DNA of 14,087 nucleotides, taken from positions 1,811,935 to 1,826,021 of the forward strand of contig CP070839.1 of NCBI GenBank assembly GCA_020341875.1. Direction: 5' to 3'. Each line of letters opens with the position of its first letter. Within the stretch, counting starts at the first letter, position 1. The notes below the pieces were generated by a model, which saw nothing but the letters and a program-made list of their open reading frames with translations, was not told the origin of the DNA and searched no databases. Shown in pieces: positions 7,447-12,924 of this stretch. Both the position numbers and the translations under genes were made by a program. Source of the stretch: Candidatus Zixiibacteriota bacterium. Lineage in GTDB: Bacteria > Zixibacteria > MSB-5A5 > SM1-73.

Positions 7447-7929
7447 ATGCTCAAAGTCGGGTTTGGCTACGATGCGCACAGGTTGACGGAAGGAAGGGAT
7501 CTCACCCTGGGGGGAGTCAAAATCCCGCATGAGAAGGGACTTTTGGGGCACTCAGATGCAGACGTTCTCTCTCACGCTATCGGCGAGGCCATCCTGGGCG
7601 CGTTAGCCCTGGGAGATTTAGGGACGCATTTTCCGGACACGGATCAAAGATATAAGAACGTTTCGAGTCTGAAAATACTGGCAATGATAAACGATCTGGC
7701 AGAGAAGGAGAATGCCGGCATCGTGAACATAGATTCGACCATCGTGGCGGAGGAGCCGAAGTTATCCGGTTATATCCCAGACATGAGAAGGAATATTGCG
7801 GAAACCCTAAGGATCAACATGGATCAGGTCTCGGTGAAAGCGACCACCACGGAGGGGATGGGATTTGCTGGGGCAAAAGAGGGGATGGCCGCCTACGCGG
7901 TGGTTCTCATAGACAAAAAACGATCGTAG
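7447..7929 (+). CDS. ispF: 2-C-methyl-D-erythritol 2,4-cyclodiphosphate synthase
   Basis: IspF cyclises CDP-methylerythritol 2-phosphate with release of CMP, two steps after IspD. The metal ligands are visible as D9, H11 (GYDAHRL) and H43 (GHSDADVLSHA). DLGTHFPDTD, IDSTIVAEEPKL and KATTTEGMGF (about 131-140) complete the family pattern. At 160 residues it is a stand-alone enzyme of normal length, not an IspDF fusion. GGAG lies 9 bases before the ATG. It forms an operon-like pair with ispD. Confidence 0.97.
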   Translation: MLKVGFGYDAHRLTEGRDLTLGGVKIPHEKGLLGHSDADVLSHAIGEAILGALALGDLGTHFPDTDQRYKNVSSLKILAMINDLAEKENAGIVNIDSTIVAEEPKLSGYIPDMRRNIAETLRINMDQVSVKATTTEGMGFAGAKEGMAAYAVVLIDKKRS

Positions 7930-7964
7930 GTCCGAAATGTCCCCCGCTGGGAGGACTTTCGGAC
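7930..7964 (+). other. strong hairpin between ispF and dedA
   Basis: GTCCGAAA (7930-7937) pairs with TTTCGGAC (7957-7964). After one unpaired T the stem continues as GTCC (7939-7942) with GGAC (7953-7956), about 12 bp in all. It starts immediately after the ispF stop. No T-run follows, so it may act as an mRNA-end stabiliser or a weak/factor-dependent terminator. Confidence 0.45.
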
Positions 7965-7986
7965 TGACGAATCGCCTGAAACCGAT

Positions 7987-8643
7987 ATGAGTGAACTCGT
8001 TTGGCTCAAAGTTGAAAACGTTCTGAACCTGGCTCTAACGCACGGTGCCCTCTGGTTTTATGTTTTCATTTTCGTCAGCAGTGTTTTCGAGAACATATTT
8101 CCTCCATATCCGGGAGACATGATCACCTTCGCGGGAGGGTATTTGGCAGGAACCGGCCACCTTACCTTCCCTCTGGTATTCCTCTGCGCTGGTTTCGGGT
8201 GCCTAGGCGGCGCGATGATCCTTTACCTTTTGGGGAAGGGCAAAGGGAGAAAGCTCTTTTTAAAGAGGGAAAGAGGGGTTTTCGATCGGGCTCACCTGGA
8301 GAAGGTGGAGAGATGGTTTAGGAGGTATGGGGAGAAGGTGCTAATCTTGAGCCGGTTTCTGGCCGGCGTTAGATCCGTGGTCGCGCTGGCCGCGGGCGTG
8401 GGGAACGTTAGTTTGAAGAAAATGGCCATATACACGTCCATAAGCATTATCCTGTGGAACGGGATAATACTTCTCCTCGCCTTCAAGGTTCAGCAGAACT
8501 GGCAAGAGATTCTTCAGATATTGCAGATTTATAACAAGGTGGTCCTGGCGGTGGTCGCGTTGATAGCCTTGATCTGGCTGTTGAGAGCATTCAGAGGTAA
8601 ATCGGTCAACGGTACGAACCGTAAGGTTCATACCAACGGATGA
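7987..8643 (+). CDS. DedA family membrane protein
   Basis: This 218-residue integral membrane protein belongs to the DedA/SNARE-associated (VTT) family, some members of which move polyprenyl or phospholipid carriers across the inner membrane. The family pattern is seen in SSVFENIFPPYPGDMITFAGGYLAG (residues 31-55), with the acidic E35 and the P-x-P-G-D motif, and in LSRFLAGVRSVVALAAGVGNV, which carries the conserved arginines. There are about five hydrophobic segments, the last near 186-204. The final twelve residues (VNGTNRKVHTNG) and the stop codon are encoded by a palindromic repeat, so the native C-terminus has probably been replaced. The ATG has no clear SD. Confidence 0.9.
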   Translation: MSELVWLKVENVLNLALTHGALWFYVFIFVSSVFENIFPPYPGDMITFAGGYLAGTGHLTFPLVFLCAGFGCLGGAMILYLLGKGKGRKLFLKRERGVFDRAHLEKVERWFRRYGEKVLILSRFLAGVRSVVALAAGVGNVSLKKMAIYTSISIILWNGIILLLAFKVQQNWQEILQILQIYNKVVLAVVALIALIWLLRAFRGKSVNGTNRKVHTNG

Positions 8644-8705
8644 AGCGCCCAGACGCCCCTACGGGCCCGTCTGGGGGCGTCCGTCTGGACGGATTGGACG
8701 GATAG
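8604..8705. repeat. palindromic intergenic repeat, family 2, copy 2 (reads into dedA)
   Basis: The same GTCAACGG-palindrome-ACGGATGAAGCGCCCAGACG arrangement as at 6581-6650 is present, with the core hairpin GAACC-GTAA-GGTTC (8616-8629) inside a longer stem. It is followed by CCCAGACG … CGTCTGGG and CCGTC-TG-GACGG stems. The first 40 bases overlap the 3' end of the dedA frame. Confidence 0.75.
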
Positions 8706-8757
8706 ATGAATAATTCGGGGATCGTAATCGAGCGATAAAACATCACAAGGAGATGAA

Positions 8758-9798
8758 TTGAAGATACTGGTCTTGATGGGAGGGACCTCGGCGGAAAGGG
8801 ACGTTTCCTTGTCCTCCGGCGAGGCCATAGTGCAGGCCTTAAAAGATGCCGGGCATCAGGTGCTGGCCCTGGATGCAGCGCAGGGGCAGAAGCTCCTGTC
8901 GAACGATGGGAAGTACCTGCCCGGAGGAGTGAAGCAGAAGCCTCCGGACGTAGCCGAATTGGTGAGAAAGAGCAAGCAGGCAGCCCTGGAGGCCATCCAT
9001 TCATTTGATTTCTCTGAGGTGGACGTGGTGTTTCTGGCCCTTCACGGGGGGCAGGGCGAGGACGGAACCATCCAGGCGTTACTGGATCTGACGGGAAAAC
9101 CGTACACTGGTTCCGGCGTGCTGGCGAGTGCGCTGGCTATGGACAAGGCCATGTCCAAGAAGATATTCGAGCGTGAGGGAATACTGACGCCGGAGTGGTT
9201 CCTTCTAAATGACTCCGATCTTTCCAGTCTATCGGCCGTCACATCAAGAATCGAAGAAAGCTTCGGCTTTCCCTGCGTGGTCAAGCCCAACAATCAGGGT
9301 TCTACGGTCGGGTTGACCGTGGTGAATGAGAAGAAGTATTTGAAGAAAGCACTTGAGTGCGCGCGAGAGTACTCCGGTCGCATTCTCGTGGAGGACTTCA
9401 TTGCGGGAAGAGAGCTGACAGTCGGCGTTCTGGGAGATACCCCTCTGCCCGTAGTGGAGATTATACCGGAGCACGGGATTTATGATTACGAGTGCAAATA
9501 TACACACGGAAAAAGCAACTATGTTTGTCCGGCAGAAATCTCCGAGGAGAAAGGCAAAGAGATTCAGGCGATAGGTCTGAAGGCTTTCAAAGCCTTAGGA
9601 TGCGAAGGCTACGCCAGGGTGGATTTCAGATATGGAGAAGACCAGCGATTTTACTGCCTGGAGGTGAATACACTCCCCGGCATGACCTCTCTCAGCCTGG
9701 TGCCGATGGGGGCCAAGGCACTCGGTATCGAATTCCCGGAACTGGTAGATAGAATTGCCAGATTGGCCTTGAAAAAGGAAAAACCGAAATCCTCGTAG
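8758..9798 (+). CDS. ddl: D-alanine--D-alanine ligase
   Basis: Ddl makes the D-Ala-D-Ala dipeptide for peptidoglycan, an ATP-grasp reaction in the cytoplasm. The 346-residue protein shows VLMGGTSAERDVSLSSG (residues 5-21), HGGQGEDGT (96-104), the segment PYTGSGVLASALAMDK, VVKPNNQGSTVGL, and the metal/substrate-binding EVNTLPGMTSLSLVP (302-316). The initiation codon is TTG, fixed by AAGGAG 5-6 bases upstream; a nearby ATG at 8753 meets a stop after two codons. The TAG stop lies inside a palindromic repeat. The gene may be transcribed with dedA, but no mur or fts genes are seen beside it. Confidence 0.95.
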   Translation: MKILVLMGGTSAERDVSLSSGEAIVQALKDAGHQVLALDAAQGQKLLSNDGKYLPGGVKQKPPDVAELVRKSKQAALEAIHSFDFSEVDVVFLALHGGQGEDGTIQALLDLTGKPYTGSGVLASALAMDKAMSKKIFEREGILTPEWFLLNDSDLSSLSAVTSRIEESFGFPCVVKPNNQGSTVGLTVVNEKKYLKKALECAREYSGRILVEDFIAGRELTVGVLGDTPLPVVEIIPEHGIYDYECKYTHGKSNYVCPAEISEEKGKEIQAIGLKAFKALGCEGYARVDFRYGEDQRFYCLEVNTLPGMTSLSLVPMGAKALGIEFPELVDRIARLALKKEKPKSS

Positions 9799-9868
9799 GG
9801 CGGGGCTGGGAGCCCCGCCTACGTCTGAGTGTACCGCCTATCTCCGTAGGGCGGGCATCTTGCCCGCC
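9794..9868. repeat. GTAGG…CCTAC hairpin repeat, two hairpins
   Basis: Hairpin one (9794-9823) pairs CGTAGG/CCTACG and CGGGGCT/AGCCCCG around a GGG loop, with one bulged G. Hairpin two (9850-9868) is GGCGGGCA-TCT-TGCCCGCC. The same pair, in the same order, recurs at 11401-11471. The ddl stop codon is in the first hairpin. Confidence 0.8.
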
Positions 9869-10013
9869 GAATTTCAAGTCCGCACTCACAAAACAACCGC
9901 CGGAACCCAAGACTACGCTGGATTCCGGCGGTTTAGATTTTGCCCACAAGGGCCTTTCCCGAGAGTCAACCTCTTAGATGTGGGCGTTCACCACAATGTG
10001 CTCTCCGGTGAAA
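9845..10013 (-). repeat. duplicated 3' module, copy A
   Basis: This stretch aligns with 11447-11606 through most of its length: the CGTAGGGCGGGC hairpin, the GGAACCC…GGATTCCGGCGGT terminator, TGCCCACAAG, and the tail CTTAGATGTGGGCGTTCAC. Read on the minus strand the last part encodes EHIVVNAHI-stop, nearly the C-terminus (EHIGVNAHF-stop) of the protein at 11569-11958. Here that tail lies just beyond, and out of frame with, the stop of the gene at 10018. Confidence 0.7.
9895..9933 (-). terminator. hairpin terminator after the small exported gene (possibly bidirectional)
   Basis: AACCGCCGGAA (9895-9905) pairs perfectly with TTCCGGCGGTT (9923-9933). On the minus strand the stem is followed by GTTTTGT and on the plus strand by TAGATTTTG, so it could stop transcripts arriving from ddl and from the convergent small gene. 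A diverged copy is at 11490-11524. Confidence 0.55.
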
Positions 10014-10017
10014 AGGA

Positions 10018-10317
10018 TCAAAGGTCGCAAGGCTCCTGCTCCTCTACCGGGATGCTCCGGGCAAACTGATTGACGATACACGAGGCGCATACCGAATCAA
10101 TCTCGCCTGACTCCAGGTATGGGTCAACTATGTTTGCAACGGCGCTGACGTATTTTCCGTGATTCCTGTACACGGCCGGATCTTCATTGCCGACGGTTGT
10201 CTGGACGATGAGCTGAAGTTCTCCGCAAGTGATTGGAGCTTGGGCTGGCACCTGAGCGATGACGGCGCAAAACACGCAAAACACGATAGCGAACGCGATG
10301 AGATTTCTCTTACTCAT
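10018..10317 (-). CDS. small exported protein of unknown function
   Basis: I do not recognise this 99-residue protein. It has a clear signal peptide (NLIAFAIVFCVFCAVIAQVPAQA, cleavage near residue 26) and a mature part of about 73 residues with four cysteines, two of them as CASC near residue 79. That suggests a disulfide- or metal-bound secreted protein. A GGGAGGAG lies about 9 bases before the ATG. Further upstream two copies of the SD-like leader motif (10395-10407 and 10433-10444) occur without a gene start beside them. Just after its stop lies the out-of-frame tail of a different gene family, suggesting that the coding part was exchanged or has shifted. Confidence 0.6.
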   Translation of the reverse strand: MSKRNLIAFAIVFCVFCAVIAQVPAQAPITCGELQLIVQTTVGNEDPAVYRNHGKYVSAVANIVDPYLESGEIDSVCASCIVNQFARSIPVEEQEPCDL

Positions 10318-10526
10318 TCTTTGGCTCCTCCCTAGACTGCGCTTACAGATTTTCGTTTACTTATAGCGGTTGGCTCAACCTCTTTTTCCGTTCCTCACCT
10401 CCTTTCTCTGAATCAGCTTCCTGTGCCTTGCGTCACCTCCTTTCGAGTTTCGGTGTTCGGCGTCGTGGCCTTTGCCAAAGAGATAGTACTCTGGCCACAG
10501 CGCCTCCACCTAGGCTTATTCTAAGG
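10318..10526 (-). other. leader region with two SD-like motifs
   Basis: On the minus strand AGAAAGGAGGTGA (10407-10395) and GAAAGGAGGTGA (10444-10433) are near-perfect complements of the 16S rRNA 3' end. Neither is followed by a good start codon at the right distance. The segment after the first (GGAACGGAAAAAGAGGTTGA) resembles the leader copies at 11.2 and 12.2 kb. No gene is seen. Confidence 0.4.
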
Positions 10527-10928
10527 TCACGCATTTTCTTGGCAGTGATCAGAGCTACCTGATTTCCGCACGGGTCCCAGTTGTTTCTCCGTCACGTTTC
10601 GGTCCCAGATCTTACTTGTCTGCACCGTCCCATCGAGCGTGGAATCTTGCGCTTAAGGTGTGAGTACGAAGGGCTCAGCCTGGCGTTCGTCAGTGTGCCA
10701 AAGGCGGCCTGCTTCGCCAAGAGCCACGCCGTCCTTAACCACGGCCGGGTGCTCCCAGGCGATACAAGATGCATCTGCGCGGATCTCAGCCCAGTTGCTG
10801 AGAGGACAGGACGAGGCGGCCGCACCGACCACCTCCAAAATCTCTCTCCTATTCTGGGCCCTTTCCAGGTTTTTCCGGTGGGGGGAAAACCCACACCTGC
10901 GTGGAATTCTAATGGGATATTGGAAAAC
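10527..10928 (-). pseudogene. decayed small gene, family unknown
   Basis: One minus-strand frame reads with coding-like codon use: CGFSPHRKNLERAQN…, then EVVGAAASSCPLSNWAEIRA, DASCIAWEHPAVVKDG and AEPFVLTP, ending at a TAA (10655-10653). Beyond the TAA the same frame stays open as AQDSTLDGTVQTSKIWDRN to a TGA at 10529. The only start near the leader motif (ATG at 10936, after GGGGTGAGAACCGAA) is in another frame, which reads Arg-rich and unconvincing. A frameshift after a shared leader plus an internal stop is the simplest reading. The protein is not recognised, and calling it a pseudogene is an inference. Confidence 0.35.
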
Positions 10929-10936
10929 TCAGCCAT

Positions 10937-11018
10937 TTCGGTTCTCACCCCTTCTTGGCTCACTTAAGAATTATCGACACCCCGAAACCCAATCTTTAAA
11001 GGAGGAACACGGAAGTGC
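10937..11018 (-). repeat. leader/tail junction repeat, copy 1
   Basis: Plus-strand TTCGGTTCTCACCCCTTCTTGG, then GGCTCACTTAAGAATTATCGACACC and CAATCTTTAAAGG, matches the junction at 11960-12031 in order and spacing. On the minus strand it runs from a gene tail (…CTTTAAAGATTG) into a leader (GGGGTGAGAACCGA) with the next gene start. Confidence 0.55.
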
Positions 11019-11161
11019 CCCAGCCTAAACAATATCTTCGAGTAACCCAGAGCTGTTAGAATTCGGGGCACAAGGTATTCGGTTGCCCTTTCCCGTATTT
11101 TTCACTGTTAAGGAGATTTAGGAATTGCCGATATGAAAACAGATTGACGTACAGTTTCCGT

Positions 11162-11238
11162 GAGGATAGCCGGCTGAGCCAAGGGACCTTTCGGTTCTCA
11201 CCTCCTTTGCCTCAACCGGGCTATCCTCCTTTTTTTTC
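11162..11238 (+). other. stem-loop with poly-T tail, copy 1
   Basis: GAGGATAGCC (11162-11171) pairs with GGCTATCCTC (11219-11228), further pairing follows inside, and eight T follow at 11230-11237, as in an intrinsic terminator read on the plus strand. The large loop carries CGGTTCTCACCTCCTTT, which is the leader/SD motif on the minus strand. A close copy is at 12187-12260. Confidence 0.6.
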
Positions 11239-11370
11239 TAACACGACGTCCGAATCATTTCTGAAACCCGCAGAGTGGGTATCCACGCCCGCCGAACTTC
11301 GCGGGGCTGGTCACGCCATAGGCAGATCCCCCGCCTCCGAACGCACTGAGGTTTTGCCAGCAAAAGCCCT

Positions 11371-11471
11371 TGTAGGACGGGCACCTTGCCCGTCCGGTTG
11401 GGCGGGGCTGGGAGCCCCGCCTACGCACTTGCCAGTTTACGCAGCCCCGTAGGGCGGGCGTCTTGCCCACC
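11371..11471. repeat. GTAGG-type triple hairpin repeat
   Basis: Three hairpins in a row: GGACGGGCA-CCT-TGCCCGTCC (11375-11395), GGCGGGGCT-GGG-AGCCCCGCC (11401-11421) and GGGCGGGC…GCCCACC (11452-11471). The second and third match the pair at 9794-9868. Stem differences between units keep base pairing. Confidence 0.8.
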
Positions 11472-11606
11472 GAATTTCTCATAAAAGGGCCGTCGGAACC
11501 CGAGACTTCTCAGGATTCCGGCGGTCTTAAGCTCTTGCCCACAAGAGTCTTGGCGAATAGTCGGCCCCTTAGAAGTGGGCGTTCACACCGATGTGCTCCT
11601 CCGTGG
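11447..11606 (-). repeat. duplicated 3' module, copy B
   Basis: Partner of 9845-10013. In this copy the tail is in frame and forms the C-terminus and stop of the gene at 11569-11958, so this is probably the intact arrangement. Confidence 0.7.
11490..11524 (-). terminator. intrinsic terminator of the 11569-11958 gene
   Basis: Read on the minus strand, CCGCCGGAATCC-TGAGA-AG-TCTC-GGGTTCCGACGG folds into an almost continuous stem with a two-base loop and is followed by CCCTTTTA. It lies about 45 bases after the stop codon. Confidence 0.6.
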
Positions 11607-11958
11607 AGAGATGTACCCAGAGGTGGATAGTGTGGGTCTTCTCGGTCACCTTATGGAGCAGGACGTCCGCCGAGTAGAAGGTAATTCCAAGCTGTTCCGC
11701 CCAGCTTTCGTTGGTTTTGCTATGCGGCGCGGCCTTGATGAATACCACGCTGTCGATTTCCACCCCGGGGTCTGCCGGCCAAATCTCAATAGTGATCAAA
11801 TCCCTGTCCACGCAGTTACAGAACGAGGAGGTGAACGTGACTTCCCCGGCCACGTCGAGAGTTTCAACCGAAGTCTCGCACATGTCCCAGGCATAAAGGC
11901 TGGTGGGGAAGAGGACGGGCAGACAAAAGACCAGCAGGAGAAAGAAAAACTTTCTCAT
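11569..11958 (-). CDS. small exported protein of unknown function
   Basis: I do not recognise this 129-residue protein. It has a strong signal peptide (residues 1-23, ending SLYA before WD) and a mature part rich in beta-prone segments (VAGEVTFTSSF, LITIEIWPAD, EIDSVVFIKAA, THTIHLWVHL). It has three cysteines (C27, C47, C49), and a secreted beta-sandwich domain is plausible. Start is firm: AAGGAGGTGAG lies about 8 bases before the ATG. That leader (AAAGGAGGTGAGAACCGA) recurs several times in the region, and the last codons (EHIGVNAHF-stop) recur as fragments near 9980, 11000 and 12020. It ends in an intrinsic terminator. It appears to be the best-preserved unit of a repeated gene array. Confidence 0.7.
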   Translation of the reverse strand: MRKFFFLLLVFCLPVLFPTSLYAWDMCETSVETLDVAGEVTFTSSFCNCVDRDLITIEIWPADPGVEIDSVVFIKAAPHSKTNESWAEQLGITFYSADVLLHKVTEKTHTIHLWVHLSTEEHIGVNAHF

Positions 11959-11959
11959 T

Positions 11960-12040
11960 ATCGGTTCTCACCTCCTTTCGGCTCACAGAACAGGTGTCGA
12001 CCTCGAGGAGTTCAATCTTTAGAAGTGGGAAACGAATGTG
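11960..12040 (-). repeat. leader/tail junction repeat, copy 2
   Basis: Contains the leader of the 11569-11958 gene (plus strand TCGGTTCTCACCTCCTTTCGG) followed upstream by GTCGACCTCGAGGAG, CAATCTTTAGAAGTGGG and GAATGTGCT. On the minus strand the last part is AGCACATTCG…CCCACTTCTAA, a shortened version of that gene's own 3' tail, so a gene remnant of the same family lies upstream. Confidence 0.55.
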
Positions 12041-12186
12041 CTAAAACTGAACCTACCAGAAGGGGTTCGTGCACTTCCTTGTGCACAGGTCTTGGCCTGA
12101 GCCGTCTGCTCCTCACGCGATTCGGTCCGGTAAAGGAGAACCGCCACATGACGACAAGAGAGATTATAGAAGAGAAACCATCTATG

Positions 12187-12260
12187 GAGGATAGCTGGCT
12201 GAGCCAAGGAAGATTCGGTTCTCACCTCCTTCGCTATTGGTCCGGCTTTCCTCTTTTTTT
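12187..12260 (+). other. stem-loop with poly-T tail, copy 2
   Basis: GAGGATAGCTGG (12187-12198) pairs with CCGGCTTTCCTC (12242-12253) with one mismatch and one G-U pair, followed by seven T (12254-12260). The left arm and loop (GGCTGAGCCAAGG…TTCGGTTCTCACCTCCTT) are nearly identical to copy 1, while the right half differs but still pairs. Confidence 0.6.
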
Positions 12261-12497
12261 CTGCGGCCTCAATCTGACTGTTCTCGCCAACCCGCCTTGT
12301 GTGCAATCCGAAAAGGAAATACTCTCTGCGCGCATGTGGGAGACTTCCCACACCCTGTTGCTCGTTCTCTAAGGATTGGAGTGAAAAAGAAGTCCCGCTG
12401 TCTGTCTCGGTTTTGACCACGGCCTTCATCAGCGGCTAACATCAAGATAATGAGCCGGTTGCATGACTCGCCCGACAGACTCAAATAGGGCGGGCAT

Positions 12498-12513
12498 CGG
12501 CACGATGGTTGCT
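12498..12513 (+). promoter_or_regulatory. sigma-54 (RpoN) promoter of the minor pilin operon
   Basis: CGGCACG-ATGG-TTGCT matches the consensus TGGCACG-N4-TTGCW at all but the first base. The invariant GG (12499-12500) and GC (12511-12512) are separated exactly as required for -24/-12. Predicted start is near 12524, leaving a 30-base leader with the GGAGG ribosome binding site before the ATG at 12556. Pilin genes are classic RpoN/PilR targets. Confidence 0.7.
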
Positions 12514-12555
12514 CTCCCATGGCTTGGAATCAGGATTCAACAGGAGGCTCAAGAG

Positions 12556-12924
12556 ATGAAAAAAAGATTATCTGGGCTGTTCGGAAATCAGAAGGGAATA
12601 ACCTTACTGGAAGTGATGATCTCGATGCTCGTCCTGGCGTTTGGCGTGCTGGGCCTGGCACCGATGCTTGTCGTATCCATGTTCGGAAACTCTTATTCAA
12701 ATCAGGTTACTGTGGCAGACGCCATCGCTCTGGATCGATTTGAGGAGATAAAGACCTGGCCGCTGGTCAGTTCCATTCCTTATACCGAGACCGTGAACAA
12801 CGTGGAAAACATCTTCACCAGACTGACGCAGATAGACGACAGCGGTTCCGATGGTTCAATTCCCGCCGGGGTCTATAGGATTGAGGTCTCCGTCACCTGG
12901 ACGGACCAGGAGGCGGTGCCCTGA
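12556..12924 (+). CDS. pilV: type IV pilus minor pilin, PilV-like
   Basis: A prepilin with a short basic leader, the peptidase site QKG before ITLLEVMIS (cleavage after G14, glutamate at mature position 5), and the long hydrophobic N-terminal helix VLAFGVLGLAPMLVVSM typical of PilV-type minor pilins. Such proteins prime pilus assembly at the inner membrane. GGAGG ends 8 bases before the ATG, and an in-frame earlier start at 12463 has no such site. The 122-residue product ends at a TGA (12922). Directly after it the frame stays open for twelve more codons (SVSYFSYKAKPY) to a second TGA at 12961. That extension looks like a usual PilV C-terminus, so the gene is probably slightly truncated by a nonsense change. 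Confidence 0.85.
   Translation: MKKRLSGLFGNQKGITLLEVMISMLVLAFGVLGLAPMLVVSMFGNSYSNQVTVADAIALDRFEEIKTWPLVSSIPYTETVNNVENIFTRLTQIDDSGSDGSIPAGVYRIEVSVTWTDQEAVP

Larger units (their letters stand above)
10964..11568. other. gene-poor stretch within the array
   Basis: No convincing gene on either strand. It contains a gene-tail remnant (about 10995-11018), a stem-loop with T-run (11162-11238), a triple-hairpin repeat (11371-11471) and a terminator (11490-11524). A plus-strand SD-like AAAGGAGG near 11000 precedes a GTG frame of only 14 codons. Segments 11034-11160 and 11240-11370 show nothing I can name. Confidence 0.5.
11959..12498. other. gene-poor stretch upstream of the pilin cluster
   Basis: Holds the leader/tail junction (11960-12040) and a stem-loop with T-run (12187-12260). 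Long open frames exist on both strands but lack a start with ribosome binding site, a signal or recognisable domains. A small GTGCAC-TTCCTT-GTGCAC inverted repeat occurs near 12072. Segment 12261-12498 shows no gene I can support; AGGGCGGGCATC at about 12488-12499 is a fragment of the GTAGG-type repeat. Confidence 0.45.

Noticed and set aside
10395..10444. CACCTCCTTT matches the 3' end of 16S rRNA
   Set aside because: No other rRNA sequence is present; the match is simply the complement of a strong SD motif on the minus strand.
11255..11482. 75-codon minus-strand frame across the hairpin repeats
   Set aside because: Its sequence is just the translation of the GTAGG-type repeats.
9794..12260. 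CRISPR array
   Set aside because: The repeats are not regularly spaced, differ in sequence and have no spacer-like unique segments of constant length.
11575..12372. 265-codon open frame on the plus strand
   Set aside because: It overlaps the exported protein gene at 11569-11958 in antisense. That gene has a signal peptide and a strong ribosome binding site, while this frame has neither a good start nor a recognisable domain.
12922..12924. Alternative genetic code or selenocysteine at the pilV TGA
   Set aside because: TGA is the plain stop of several neighbouring genes, no other gene has an internal TGA, and I see no SECIS-like hairpin right after it.
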